From the NCBI RefSeq assembly GCF_004137355.1, contig NZ_SDVB01000042.1, positions 1-64,000 on the forward strand: a stretch of DNA of 64,000 bases, given 5' to 3'. This document shows positions 24,650 through 33,776 of the stretch, one piece after another (position 1 is the first letter of the stretch; each line of letters opens with the position of its first letter). The translations under genes and the position numbers were made by a program. The notes under the pieces were generated by a model. The model saw nothing but the letters and a program-made list of their open reading frames with translations, did no database searches and was not told the origin of the DNA. Source of the DNA: Ciceribacter ferrooxidans (GTDB lineage: Bacteria; Pseudomonadota; Alphaproteobacteria; Rhizobiales; Rhizobiaceae).

Positions 24650-26230
24650 TCAGAGTGCGTCGAGTTCGGCGCGGTGCCGCTGCATCGCACGGAACCGGGC
24701 GAAGTCCCGTTCGTAGAGCGAGCGGGTTGCAGTGTTGGGACGCAGCACCGTGAAGGGGCGGCCCATCGCAGTGCCCGCCTCCGCCAATGTCGTGAACAGA
24801 CCTCCGGCCGCTGCCGCATTCATCGCCGTACCGAGAAGGACGGCGTCCTCGCTTTGCGTCACCGCGATCTCGAGCCGGGTGACGTCGGCATAGAGTTCGA
24901 CGAGAAGCGGGTTCTTCACATGCCCGCCCGTCAGGTGCAGCCGTTCCGGCCGGAAGCCACTCGCCTGAAGCGTCTCCAGGATCTGGCGTAGGCCGAGCGC
25001 GATCGCCACGCAAGCGCGCCAGTAGATCCGGCATAGGCCGTCGAAGGAGGCATCGAGGGTCAGCCCGGCGATCGTGCCTGTCAGCCGGTCGTCTGCGAAG
25101 GGTGATCGGTTGCCGTGAAAATCGGGGAGAATGTTGATCCGCTCGCCGAAGGCCGGGCCTTCCGTCGCCCGCAGCTCGATGATCCTCCCGATCACCCGTT
25201 GGTGGGCGGCCGCCGTTGCGCCGCCGCCCTCGGCATGTGCAAGCAATAGATGGCCGAGCAATCCGCCGGTCGCCGACTGCCCCGCCTCGATCAGCCACTG
25301 GCCCGGAAAGATCGCCTCGAAATAGGGGCCCCATATGCTGCGCCCGAAGAGCGGGGACGGCGCGAAGCCGACGAGACAGCTCGACGTGCCGGCGATCAGC
25401 GCGGCCTGCCGCGACAGTTCTCCGGGCTCCGCCGCCACCGGGCCGAGGACGCCGAGGGCGCCGGCATAGGCGTCCACCATGCCGGCGGCGACAGCGATGC
25501 CGGGATCGAGGCCCAGCTCCGCGGCGGCCCAGGGCGAGAGTGTGCCGACTGGACGGCCGACGGGAACGCCTTCTTCCGACAGTCCGCCGCGGGCGACGAG
25601 ATCGTCGAGGCCGATCGCCGAGAGGAAGTCCGGCTGCCAGCCCTTGCCCTCATGGGCGAGATAGTTCCATTTTGCCGTCAACGTACAGAGCGAACGGGCA
25701 GGGGAGCCGGTCGCCCGCCAGGTGAGGAAGTCCGCGAGGTCGAAGAAGAGCCCGGCGCTCGCCCAGAGATCCGGCTTCTGCCGTTTCAGCCACATCAGCT
25801 TGGGTAGCTGCATCTCCGGCGACATGACCTCGCCGCAATGGGCGAGCGCCGGATGGCCGGTGCGGGTACATTCCTCCGCCTCGGCCGAGGCCCGGTGATC
25901 GAGCCAGGACATGGTGTCGAAGGTGACGCCACCTTCCTCGGCCAGCGCGATTTTCGAACCGTTTTCCGCGCGCAGCACCAGCGAGCAGGTCGCGTCGAAG
26001 CCGACCGCTGCAACTTGTTCGGCCGCTATGCCGGAGGCGGCGAGTGCCTCGCGCACGGCCTTGCAGCTCACCTGCCAGATGTCTTCGGAATCGTGTTCGC
26101 CGCGCTCGGCACCCGGCCGGCGGAGTAGGATCGGGTACTCGCGCCGCGCCAGAAGATTTCCCGCCGCGTCGAAGACACCGGCCCGCGCGCTGGCGGTCCC
26201 CACGTCGACCGCAATCACGTGATCGCGCAT
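24650..26230 (-). CDS. FGGY-family pentulose kinase (ribulokinase-like)
   Basis: Encodes 526 residues. The FGGY kinase N-domain has VDVGTASARAGVFD (phosphate binding), then VGFDATCSLVLRA and TMSWLDHRA. The C-domain has AAGMVDAYAGALGV and HLTGGHVKNPLL. The overall pattern fits the D-ribulokinase-like group of FGGY enzymes more than XylB or GlpK. It ends the polyol catabolic cluster, so it probably phosphorylates a ketose formed by the dehydrogenases upstream (ribulose or xylulose from pentitols). The exact sugar is uncertain. Confidence 0.85.
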   Translation of the reverse strand: MRDHVIAVDVGTASARAGVFDAAGNLLARREYPILLRRPGAERGEHDSEDIWQVSCKAVREALAASGIAAEQVAAVGFDATCSLVLRAENGSKIALAEEGGVTFDTMSWLDHRASAEAEECTRTGHPALAHCGEVMSPEMQLPKLMWLKRQKPDLWASAGLFFDLADFLTWRATGSPARSLCTLTAKWNYLAHEGKGWQPDFLSAIGLDDLVARGGLSEEGVPVGRPVGTLSPWAAAELGLDPGIAVAAGMVDAYAGALGVLGPVAAEPGELSRQAALIAGTSSCLVGFAPSPLFGRSIWGPYFEAIFPGQWLIEAGQSATGGLLGHLLLAHAEGGGATAAAHQRVIGRIIELRATEGPAFGERINILPDFHGNRSPFADDRLTGTIAGLTLDASFDGLCRIYWRACVAIALGLRQILETLQASGFRPERLHLTGGHVKNPLLVELYADVTRLEIAVTQSEDAVLLGTAMNAAAAGGLFTTLAEAGTAMGRPFTVLRPNTATRSLYERDFARFRAMQRHRAELDAL

Positions 26231-26248
26231 TCTGGCCCGCTTCCGTCC

Positions 26249-26926
26249 CTATTCTTTTGCGACAAGGTGGATCAAATCGGCCATGGCGTCAAACACGGCG
26301 TCGGGTGCCAGAGCGTCGAGGGCGGCACGGTGGGATGCGAAATGCGTATGCGAGCCGCCGGTGAAGGCAAAGACGGTCATGCCGGCCGCCTTGGCCGCCT
26401 CGATGCCGGCCGGGCTGTCCTCGATCACGATGCAGTCTGAGGGCGTGCGGCCCATTCGCTCGGCGGCATGGAGGAAGAGGTCCGGTGCGGGCTTGCCGCG
26501 GGTGACCATCGCTGCGCTGAAGATGTTCGGGTCGAACCGGTCGATCAGTCCGGTGACGGTGAGCGACAGGCGGACGCGCTCCATGTGGCTCGAGGAGGCG
26601 ACGCACCAGCCGATGCCTTGGGCCTGCAGCGCCTCCAGGGCCTCGATGACACCGGGGATCGGGCGAAGATCTGCCCTGAAACGGGCAAAGAGATCGTGGC
26701 GCAGGCGTTCGAGGAAAGCCTCGTCCATGTCGAGGCCGAACTCCTCGCGGGCAGCGGCGATGACGGTGGAGAGGCTCCGTCCGAGAAAGCGGCGATAGGC
26801 GCCGGCCTCGTCGATCAATACGCCGGCGCGCGCGAAGGAGGCAACGAGCACCTCGATCGAAATCGGCTCGCTGTCGACGAGGACGCCGTCGCAGTCGAAG
26901 ATGACGAGCCTCTTCTCCGGGGCCAT
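26249..26926 (-). CDS. HAD-family sugar phosphatase / phosphoglucomutase-like
   Basis: Encodes 225 residues. HAD motif I is IFDCDGVLVDSEP, motif II the Ser in VASSSHMERV, motif III Lys in RGKPAPDLF, and motif IV IVIEDSPAGIEAA. The alpha-helical cap (~20-85) is of subclass I, as in beta-phosphoglucomutases and 2-deoxyglucose-6-phosphate phosphatases. HAD genes of this type are part of rhizobial smo operons. It lies 18 bp after the mannitol dehydrogenase gene, so a sugar phosphate from polyol catabolism is the likely substrate. Confidence 0.87.
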   Translation of the reverse strand: MAPEKRLVIFDCDGVLVDSEPISIEVLVASFARAGVLIDEAGAYRRFLGRSLSTVIAAAREEFGLDMDEAFLERLRHDLFARFRADLRPIPGVIEALEALQAQGIGWCVASSSHMERVRLSLTVTGLIDRFDPNIFSAAMVTRGKPAPDLFLHAAERMGRTPSDCIVIEDSPAGIEAAKAAGMTVFAFTGGSHTHFASHRAALDALAPDAVFDAMADLIHLVAKE

Positions 26927-26944
26927 CGGGTCTCCTCTTTCGTT

Positions 26945-28426
26945 TCAGGCAAGCTTACCGTCGAGATATTTCTGGAGGGTTGCGGCGGTTCCGTTTTGCC
27001 GGAGGCTGGCGAGCGCTTCCGTGAAGCGGAGGACGAAACGCGGATTTGTCCCGACCTCGCCGAAGATGTCGCCGAGGTCGAGGAAGGTCTTCGGGTCCAA
27101 CTGCGAGGCGCGTGCGGCCGCCTGGAGCCGCTCGGCATTGACGTCATTGAAGACGATCGCCTTGCCACTGTCCGAAACACCCTCGAAATACCGGCACCAG
27201 AGGGCCGAGACGAGGGCGAGGCCGACGACGTCGAGCCCCTTCGCCAGACGGTCGGCGGTCGAGGGCAGGATGAATTTCGGCTGGCGGTTCGATCCGTCCT
27301 GGGCGAGCCGCGGGATGGTGTCGCCGATCTTCGGATTGGCGAAACGGCGCTCGATCAGCGCATAGTAGTCGGCGAGACTGGTGCCCGGCACCGGCGGCAC
27401 GACGGGGATGATCTCCTCGTTTTCGAGCTTGGCGAGGAAGCCGCGGATCAGCGGGTTTTCCATCGCCTCGTGGACGTAATGGATGTCCATGAGCGCTGCG
27501 GGATAGGCGATCGCCGCATGGCCGCCGTTCAGGATGCGAAGTTTCATCAGCTCGTAAGGGGCGACATCCGGCACGAAGGTGACGCCCACCTCTTCCAGCG
27601 CCGGGCGCCCGAGCGGGAACCTGTCCTCCAGCACCCACTGCTTGAACTCCTCGCAGAAGACCGGCCAGCCGTCTTCGATGCCGTAGGTGTCGCGGGCGAT
27701 CGCAATCTCCCGTTCGCCGGTCGCCGGCGTGATCCGGTCGACCATCGCATTCGGGAAGGCGACGTTTTCGTGGATCCAGTGGGCGAAATCGGGGTCGGAG
27801 AGGGCGGCGAGCCCGCAGACGGTCGCCTCCGTCACCTCGCCGTTTCCGGGAATGTTGTCGCAGCACATGACGGTGAACGGCGAAAGCCCCGCCGCACGGC
27901 GGGCCTTGAGCCCGGCGATGATGAGGCCGAACACGGTCTTCGGATGATCGGGATCAGCGGCGTCGGCGGTGATCGCGGGATGGGCGGGGTCGAACTTGCC
28001 GGTCGCCGGGTCGATGAAGTAGCCGCCCTCGGTGATCGTCAGCGAGACGATGCGGATCGCAGGATCAGCGAGCGTCGCGACGATCCGGTCGAAGTCGGGC
28101 GCCGTGATGATGTCCACCATCGGGCCGGTGACGGTCGCGGCGGAGCGGGCGACATCCTGCTCGACCACGGTGGTCAGATAGTCCTGCGCCTTCAAAGTGT
28201 CCCGCATCTTTTGATCCGACGGCATCACACCCGCGCCGATGATCGCCCAGTCGAGATCGCGTCCGCGATTGAAGAGCTCGTGGAGGTAGACCGCCATGTG
28301 GGCGCGGTGGAAATTGCCGACCCCGAAATGCACGATGCCGGCCTTGAGGCTCGCCCTGTCATAGGCGGGAACCGAGGCCCTCGCGGCGATGGCGGGCAGA
28401 TTGGCGAGCGAGAGTTTGAAGGTCAT
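26945..28426 (-). CDS. mtlK: Mannitol 2-dehydrogenase
   Basis: Encodes 493 residues from ATG at 28426. The open frame extends further upstream but only through sequence antisense-like to SmoS. It is a polyol-specific long-chain dehydrogenase: IVHFGVGNFHRAHMAVYLHE for NAD binding, VSLTITEGGYF, then the catalytic Lys region LRILNGGHAAIAYPA. It oxidises D-mannitol (also D-arabitol and sorbitol in related enzymes) to the 2-ketose in the cytoplasm. It follows smoS by 35 bp in the smo operon, matching the smoEFGKS-mtlK order of S. meliloti. Confidence 0.93.
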   Translation of the reverse strand: MTFKLSLANLPAIAARASVPAYDRASLKAGIVHFGVGNFHRAHMAVYLHELFNRGRDLDWAIIGAGVMPSDQKMRDTLKAQDYLTTVVEQDVARSAATVTGPMVDIITAPDFDRIVATLADPAIRIVSLTITEGGYFIDPATGKFDPAHPAITADAADPDHPKTVFGLIIAGLKARRAAGLSPFTVMCCDNIPGNGEVTEATVCGLAALSDPDFAHWIHENVAFPNAMVDRITPATGEREIAIARDTYGIEDGWPVFCEEFKQWVLEDRFPLGRPALEEVGVTFVPDVAPYELMKLRILNGGHAAIAYPAALMDIHYVHEAMENPLIRGFLAKLENEEIIPVVPPVPGTSLADYYALIERRFANPKIGDTIPRLAQDGSNRQPKFILPSTADRLAKGLDVVGLALVSALWCRYFEGVSDSGKAIVFNDVNAERLQAAARASQLDPKTFLDLGDIFGEVGTNPRFVLRFTEALASLRQNGTAATLQKYLDGKLA

Positions 28427-28461
28427 GGGGAAGTCCTCGAATTGACGTGCCGGCCGATCGC

Positions 28462-29238
28462 TCAGCTCATCCAGTTGCCGCCGTCGACATTGTAGGTCTG
28501 GGCGACGATGTAGTCGGCCTCGGGTGTGGCGAGGAAGATCGCCATGCCGGTCAGGTCTTCGGCGCGCCCCATCCGCCCGAAGGGCACGGCCTCTCCGACC
28601 AGCTTCTTCTTCTCGCCCTGCGGGCGGTTCTCGTATTTCGCAAAAAGGGCGTCGACGCCGTCCCAGTGCTCGCCGTCGACGACGCCGGGGGCGATCGCGT
28701 TGACGTTGATGCCGTGCTTGATGAGGTCGAGCCCGGCCGACTGCGTCAGCGAGATGACCGCGGCCTTGGTGGCGCAATAGACGGCGACGAGCGCCTCGCC
28801 ACGGCGGCCGGCCTGGCTTGCCATGTTGATGATCTTGCCGCCCTTTCCTCTGGCGATCATCGACTTTGCCGCCGCCTGCAGCATGAAGAGAGTGCCGGCG
28901 ACGTTGATCGAGAAGAGCCGGTCGAAGCTTTGCCGGCTGATCTCGACGATCGGCGCGAGGTCGAAGAGGGCGGCGTTGTTGACGAGAATGTCGAGGTCGC
29001 CGGCGCGATCCTCGACGGCCTTCACCGCAGCATCGATGGAGGCCTGGTCGGTCACATCGAGGCGGATGGCATAGGCGGCGGGGCCGATCTCTTCGGCCGT
29101 GCGCGTCGCCCGGTCAAGGTCGATATCCGCAATCGCGACGGTCGCCCCTTCGCGGACATAGGCCTCGGCGAAGGCGCGGCCGATGCCGCGGGCCGAGCCG
29201 GTGATCAGGGCGGATTTGCCTTGCAGTCGTCCCGTCAT
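28462..29238 (-). CDS. smoS: Sorbitol dehydrogenase, SDR family
   Basis: Encodes 258 residues. The cofactor motif is [14 protein letters not shown], Asp in IADIDLDRA selects NAD+, and NNAALF, the Ser in [12 protein letters not shown] and [11 protein letters not shown] (YxxxK) complete the active site. It oxidises D-sorbitol to D-fructose (also galactitol in characterised SmoS enzymes). Its start overlaps the end of smoK by four bases. The upstream ABC transporter supplies the substrate. Confidence 0.93.
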   Translation of the reverse strand: MTGRLQGKSALITGSARGIGRAFAEAYVREGATVAIADIDLDRATRTAEEIGPAAYAIRLDVTDQASIDAAVKAVEDRAGDLDILVNNAALFDLAPIVEISRQSFDRLFSINVAGTLFMLQAAAKSMIARGKGGKIINMASQAGRRGEALVAVYCATKAAVISLTQSAGLDLIKHGINVNAIAPGVVDGEHWDGVDALFAKYENRPQGEKKKLVGEAVPFGRMGRAEDLTGMAIFLATPEADYIVAQTYNVDGGNWMS

Positions 29239-30233
29239 AGGGCAAGTCCCTTCTCGTTGAACTTGTGGAGATGGCCGGGCTCGGGTGTAACGAAGACCTC
29301 GTCGCCATGGCGGACCGGCACGTCGCCGCCGGTGCGGGTGGTGAGCGTGCCGATGCCCGGAACGTCGACATGCAGGAAGGTGTCGGACCCGAGATGCTCG
29401 GCCACCGTGACCTTGCCCTTCCAGTGGCCCGTCTCTGTCGAAAGGGTGAGGTGTTCCGGGCGGATGCCGATCGTATGCGCGCCTTCATCGGTCGCCGTCC
29501 GGCCGGAGATCAGGTTCATCTTCGGCGAGCCGATGAAGCCGGCGACGAAGATGTTCGCGGGGCGGCGGTAGAGGTCGAGCGGAGAGCCGACCTGTTCGAT
29601 GCGGCCCTTGTTGAGCACGACAATCTTGTCGGCCATGGTCATCGCCTCGACCTGGTCGTGGGTGACGTAGATCGAGGTGGCGCCGAGCTTGTGGTGGAGC
29701 TCGGTGATTTCAAGCCGCATGGCGACGCGCAGCGCCGCATCGAGGTTGGAGAGCGGCTCGTCGAAGAGAAAGCAGCGCGGCGAACGGACGATCGCCCGGC
29801 CGATCGCCACGCGCTGGCGCTGGCCGCCGGAAAGCTGGCCGGGCTTGCGGTCCAGATAGTCGCCGAGATTGAGGATGCGTGCGGCGTCCTCGACCTTGCG
29901 GACGATCTCCGCCGGGTCCATCTTTGCCATCTTCAGCGGGAAGCCGATATTGGAGCGCACGCTCATGTGCGGATAGAGGGCGTAGGACTGAAAGACCATG
30001 GCGAGCCCCCGCTGGGCCGGCGGCGTTGCTGTCTCGTCCTTGCCGTCGATCAGGATCCTGCCGCCGCTTGCGTCCTCCAGCCCGGCGATCAGGCGCAGCA
30101 GCGTGGACTTGCCGCAGCCCGACGGGCCGACGAAGACGACGAACTCGCCATCGTTGATTTCGAGGTCGATCGAGGGGATGACCGCGTGCTCGCCGAAAGA
30201 TTTGGAGAGCTGTTCCAGTCTGATGCTTCCCAT
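29235..30233 (-). CDS. smoK: Polyol ABC transporter ATP-binding protein
   Basis: Encodes 332 residues. Walker A is GPSGCGKST, the signature LSGGQRQRV, Walker [13 protein letters not shown], and the H-loop YVTHDQ. A C-terminal TOBE/MalK regulatory domain (~235-332) includes GIRPEHLTL. The length and domain order are those of the MalK/UgpC group that energises sugar and polyol uptake. It works with SmoF and SmoG, encoded directly upstream. Confidence 0.93.
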   Translation of the reverse strand: MGSIRLEQLSKSFGEHAVIPSIDLEINDGEFVVFVGPSGCGKSTLLRLIAGLEDASGGRILIDGKDETATPPAQRGLAMVFQSYALYPHMSVRSNIGFPLKMAKMDPAEIVRKVEDAARILNLGDYLDRKPGQLSGGQRQRVAIGRAIVRSPRCFLFDEPLSNLDAALRVAMRLEITELHHKLGATSIYVTHDQVEAMTMADKIVVLNKGRIEQVGSPLDLYRRPANIFVAGFIGSPKMNLISGRTATDEGAHTIGIRPEHLTLSTETGHWKGKVTVAEHLGSDTFLHVDVPGIGTLTTRTGGDVPVRHGDEVFVTPEPGHLHKFNEKGLAL

Positions 30234-30245
30234 GATGGTCGTTCC

Positions 30246-31070
30246 TTACTTGACGGCGCCGAAGGTGAGCCCGCGCACCAGTTGCTTCTGGCTGAACCAG
30301 CCGAGGATGACGATCGGCGCGATGGCGAGCGTCGAGGCGGCCGAGAGCTTGGCCCAGAACAGGCCTTGCGGGCTCGAGAAGGAGGCGATGAAGGCGGTGA
30401 GCGGCGCGGCGTTGGTGGTGGTCAGCCGGATGGTCCAGAAGGACTCGTTCCAGGCGAGAATGATGTTGAGGAGCAGCGTCGAGGCGATGCCGGGAACTGC
30501 CATGGGCGTGAGGACGTAGACGATTTCGCCGAAGAGCGTCGCTCCGTCCATGCGGGCGGCTTCGAGGATCTCGCCGGGGATTTCCCGGAAATAGGTGTAG
30601 AGCATCCAGACGACGATCGGCAGGTTGATCAGCATCAGCATGACGGTGAGGCCGATGCGGGTATCGAGCAGGCCGATATCCCGGAAGAGGAGATAGATCG
30701 GGACGAGGACGGCGACGGCCGGCATCATCTTGGTGGAAAGCATCCACATCAGGATGTCTTTGGTCCGCTTCGTCGGCGAGAAGGCCATCGCCCAGGCGGC
30801 GGGAATGCCGACGAGAAGGGCAAGCAGCGTCGAGCCGACCGAAAGCACGACCGAATTCATGAAGGGCTTCAGGTAGTCGCGCTGGGTCTGGACCGTCACG
30901 TAGCTTTCGAGCGTGAAGGAGGGCACGAGGTCAAAACCCTGGATCGCCTCGGTCTCGGTCTTCAGGCTGGTGATGATCGTGTAGAGGATCGGGAAGAAGA
31001 TCAGCAGCGCGACGGCCCAGGCCAGCGCGGTGACGGCGATCTTGCGGCGGGTGGTGATGCTGCGTGCCAT
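30246..31070 (-). CDS. smoG: Polyol ABC transporter permease
   Basis: Encodes 274 residues with six predicted membrane helices, of the MalG type. The EAA loop that contacts the ATPase is EAARMDGATLFGEIVYVLTP. It ends in the typical QKQLVRGLTFGAVK. It lies 12 bp upstream of smoK and 10 bp downstream of smoF. Confidence 0.92.
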   Translation of the reverse strand: MARSITTRRKIAVTALAWAVALLIFFPILYTIITSLKTETEAIQGFDLVPSFTLESYVTVQTQRDYLKPFMNSVVLSVGSTLLALLVGIPAAWAMAFSPTKRTKDILMWMLSTKMMPAVAVLVPIYLLFRDIGLLDTRIGLTVMLMLINLPIVVWMLYTYFREIPGEILEAARMDGATLFGEIVYVLTPMAVPGIASTLLLNIILAWNESFWTIRLTTTNAAPLTAFIASFSSPQGLFWAKLSAASTLAIAPIVILGWFSQKQLVRGLTFGAVK

Positions 31071-31080
31071 GGTCGTCTCC

Positions 31081-31953
31081 TCAGCGGTCGAGATTCTTGC
31101 CGACGGCGCGCATCAGGAAGAAGGCGACGACGTTGGCGAGTACGACGGCGATGATGCCCCCGGCCGAGGCGCCGCCGACGTCGTAGCCGAGGAGCGCGGT
31201 GCGGTAGATCAGGAAGGCGAGATTGGTGGAAGCGTAGCCCGGCCCGCCGTTCGTTGTGACCAGGATTTCCGCGTAGACGCCGAGCAGGAAGATCGTCTGG
31301 ATCAGGATGACGACCGTGATCGCGCGGGCGAGATGCGGCAGTGTCAGATAGACGAACTGGTTCAGCGCATTCGCGCCGTCCATTTCGGCGGCCTCCTTCT
31401 GCTCGGCATCCATCGACTGGAGCGCGGTGAGCAGGATGAGGGTGGCAAACGGCAGCCACTGCCAGGCGACGATGATGATGATCGACACCAGCGGATATTG
31501 CGCGAACCAGTCGACCGGCGTGAGCCCGAGCGTCCGGTTGATGTCGGCGAGCACGCCGTAGCCCGGATGCATGATCATGTTCTTCCAGACGAGGGCTGCG
31601 ACCGGCGGCATCACGAAGAAGGGCGAGATGACCATGATCCGCACCAGCCCTTGTCCGAAGATCGGCTGGTCGAGCAGAAGCGCGACCGCGATCCCGCCGA
31701 CGACGGTGACGAGGAGCACGCCACCGACGATCAGGAGCGTGTTCCAGAGCGACTGGAAGAAGGCCGGGTCGGTATAGAAATAGCGGTAGTTGAAGAGCCC
31801 CGCGAAGCTGACATTGGCCGGGTTCAGGAGATTGTAGTTCTGGAACGAGAACCAGAGCGTCATCGCCAGCGGCACGATCATCCAGATCAGCAGGAGCCCG
31901 ACCGACGGCGCCATCATCATGCGCGCCAGTCCTCGTGTGTTTTCCGTTGCCAT
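31081..31953 (-). CDS. smoF: Polyol ABC transporter permease
   Basis: Encodes 290 residues, MalF type, with six membrane helices. The first is near 15-38 (SVGLLLIWMIVPLAMTLWF). The EAA loop is EAAEMDGANALNQFVYLTLP. It forms the transmembrane pair with SmoG. The 318-bp gap from the binding-protein gene contains a repeat, an arrangement often used to keep the binding protein more abundant than the permeases. Confidence 0.92.
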   Translation of the reverse strand: MATENTRGLARMMMAPSVGLLLIWMIVPLAMTLWFSFQNYNLLNPANVSFAGLFNYRYFYTDPAFFQSLWNTLLIVGGVLLVTVVGGIAVALLLDQPIFGQGLVRIMVISPFFVMPPVAALVWKNMIMHPGYGVLADINRTLGLTPVDWFAQYPLVSIIIIVAWQWLPFATLILLTALQSMDAEQKEAAEMDGANALNQFVYLTLPHLARAITVVILIQTIFLLGVYAEILVTTNGGPGYASTNLAFLIYRTALLGYDVGGASAGGIIAVVLANVVAFFLMRAVGKNLDR

Positions 31954-32271
31954 GGCGTAGTCACCCTGTTGTTTGCCTAGTTACGGGTCGTGCATTCGCA
32001 GATGGTGCCGCAGATATTGGGAGCGATGCATCATCAGCTTCCGTCATGCCGGACTTGATCCGGCATCCAGCCGGCTCGTGTCTGCGAGCCGAGAAGAGTC
32101 TCTTGCGATCACGGACTTGATCGCGCTGGATCCCGGCTCAAGGCCGGGATGACGGAAGACAAGCATCTCCCGTCATCCGTGATGGCGTCTTCCGCCTCGC
32201 GAGGGAAAACGATGCCGATGTCCGCACCGCCCGGACCGCAGTCCGGGCGGCGTTGCTCTCGGGAGGTCGAG
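31954..32271. repeat. Intergenic repeat between smoE and smoF
   Basis: The 318-bp gap holds no gene. From about 32041 to 32160 it has a REP-like element bounded by the inverted CCGTCATGCCGG (32041-32052) and CCGGGATGACGG (32144-32155), with internal repeats of GACTTGAT and ATCCGGC/GATCCCGG. A structured element here could stabilise the smoE message or lower readthrough into smoF. Confidence 0.6.
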
Positions 32272-33585
32272 TTACTTGATGTATCCGGCGCGGGTCATCT
32301 CGCGTTCGGAGATGCTCTGCGCCTGGGCGAGCGCGTCATCCACCGACATCTGGCCGGCAAGGGCTGCCGAGAAGAGCTGTCCGACCGAGGTGCCGAGGCT
32401 CTGGAATTCGGGGATCGCCACGAACTGGACGCCGACATAGGGCACCGGCTTGACGCTCGGGTTCTTCGGGTCAGCCGCGTTGATGGAGTCGAGCGTCATC
32501 TTCGCGAAAGGCGCCGCCTTCTGGTATTCCGGGTTCTCGTAGAGCGAGGTGCGGGTGCCGGGGGGAACGTTCGCCCAGCCTTCCTTGGCCGCGACGAGTT
32601 CGAGATAGCCCTTGCCGGTCGCCCAGGCGATGAATTTTTCCGCGGCTTCCGCCTTCTGCGAGCCCGCCGGGATCGCGAGGTTCCAGGCCCAGAGCCAGTT
32701 GCCGCGCTTGCCGAGACCGGTATCCGGGGCGAGCGCGAAGCCGACCTTGTCGGCGACGGTCGAATCCTTCGGATTGGTAACGAAGGATGCAGCGACCGTG
32801 GCGTCGATCCACATGCCGCACTTGCCCTGCTGGAAGAGGGCGAGGTTTTCATTGAAGCCGTTCGAGGAGGCGCCCTGCGGGCCCGCGTCGTTCATCAGCT
32901 TGACGTAGAAGTCGAGTGTGTTTTTCCATTCCGGCTGGTCGAACTGCGGCTTCCAGTTCTCATCGAACCAGCGGGCGCCGAAGGCGTTGGCGGTCGCGGT
33001 CAGGAAGGCCATGTTCTCGCCCCAGCCGGCCTTGCCGCGCAGGCAGATGCCGTTGATGCCGTTCTCGCGATCCGTCATCTTGCGGGCTGCATCGGCGACG
33101 AAGTCCCAGGTCGGGGCGTCGGGCATGGTGAGCCCGGCCTTTTCCATCAGGTCCTTGCGGTACATGACCATCGAGCTTTCGCCGTAGAAGGGCGCGGCAT
33201 AAAGCTTGCCGTCGTCGCCGGTGAGGCCCGAGCGGATCGCCGGCAGCAGGTCGTTGACGTCATAGTCCGCGCCGAGATTGTCGAGCGGCAGCAGCCAGCC
33301 CTGCTTGGCCCAGATCGGAACCTCGTAGGTGCCGATGGTCATGATGTCGTACTGGCCGCCCTTGGTGGCGATGTCGGTCGTCACGCGCTCGCGCAGCACG
33401 TTTTCCTCGAGCGTGACCCACTCGACCTTGATGTCGGGGTTCTTGCTGGTGAAATCGTCCGTCAGCCCCTGCATGCGGATCATGTCGCCGTTGTTCACGG
33501 TCGCGATCGTCAGCGTCTCGGCCGAGGCGATCCCGGCGAGAGCAAGGGCCGAGCAGGCGCCCAGCAACAAGGTCTTCAATGTCAT
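32272..33585 (-). CDS. smoE: Polyol ABC transporter substrate-binding protein
   Basis: Encodes 437 residues with a signal peptide at 1-22 (LLLGACSALALAGIASAE). The mature protein is a group-1 extracellular solute-binding protein: PDIKVEWVTLEENVLRERV, PFYGESSMVMYRKDLME, GKCGMWIDATVAASFV. It captures sorbitol, mannitol or related polyols in the periplasm. It is the first gene of the smo operon and is preceded by a strong inverted-repeat operator. Confidence 0.92.
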   Translation of the reverse strand: MTLKTLLLGACSALALAGIASAETLTIATVNNGDMIRMQGLTDDFTSKNPDIKVEWVTLEENVLRERVTTDIATKGGQYDIMTIGTYEVPIWAKQGWLLPLDNLGADYDVNDLLPAIRSGLTGDDGKLYAAPFYGESSMVMYRKDLMEKAGLTMPDAPTWDFVADAARKMTDRENGINGICLRGKAGWGENMAFLTATANAFGARWFDENWKPQFDQPEWKNTLDFYVKLMNDAGPQGASSNGFNENLALFQQGKCGMWIDATVAASFVTNPKDSTVADKVGFALAPDTGLGKRGNWLWAWNLAIPAGSQKAEAAEKFIAWATGKGYLELVAAKEGWANVPPGTRTSLYENPEYQKAAPFAKMTLDSINAADPKNPSVKPVPYVGVQFVAIPEFQSLGTSVGQLFSAALAGQMSVDDALAQAQSISEREMTRAGYIK

Positions 33586-33600
33586 GTCTTCCTCCCAAAA

Positions 33601-33633
33601 TGAGCATTTGCGCTGTTGATGGGCAAATACTCA
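33601..33633 (-). promoter_or_regulatory. Operator-like inverted repeat upstream of smoE
   Basis: TGAGCATTTGC (33601-33611) and GCAAATACTCA (33623-33633) match at 10 of 11 positions as an inverted repeat, with an 11-bp spacer. The half-site centres are 22 bp apart, two DNA turns, and the repeat begins 16 bp from the smoE start. No regulator gene is adjacent; a SorC/DeoR-type polyol regulator elsewhere is likely. Confidence 0.62.
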
Positions 33634-33776
33634 CTTTGGTGACGAAAAATGTCAATGCAGATTCCATGCTGCAGTGCCGCACGGATCGGCCAACCCGTTG
33701 TCGGGACATGAGGATTTTTCTTGCTGGCGTGCGTGATGGGTGCCCGGAGAAGGTGCTCGCCGCCTGTCGGTATGGT

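Noticed and set aside
26468-28495. 675-codon plus-strand open frame
   Set aside because: Antisense to mannitol dehydrogenase and the HAD gene.
29265-31154. 629-codon plus-strand open frame
   Set aside because: Antisense to smoK and smoG; almost all charged residues, no family features.
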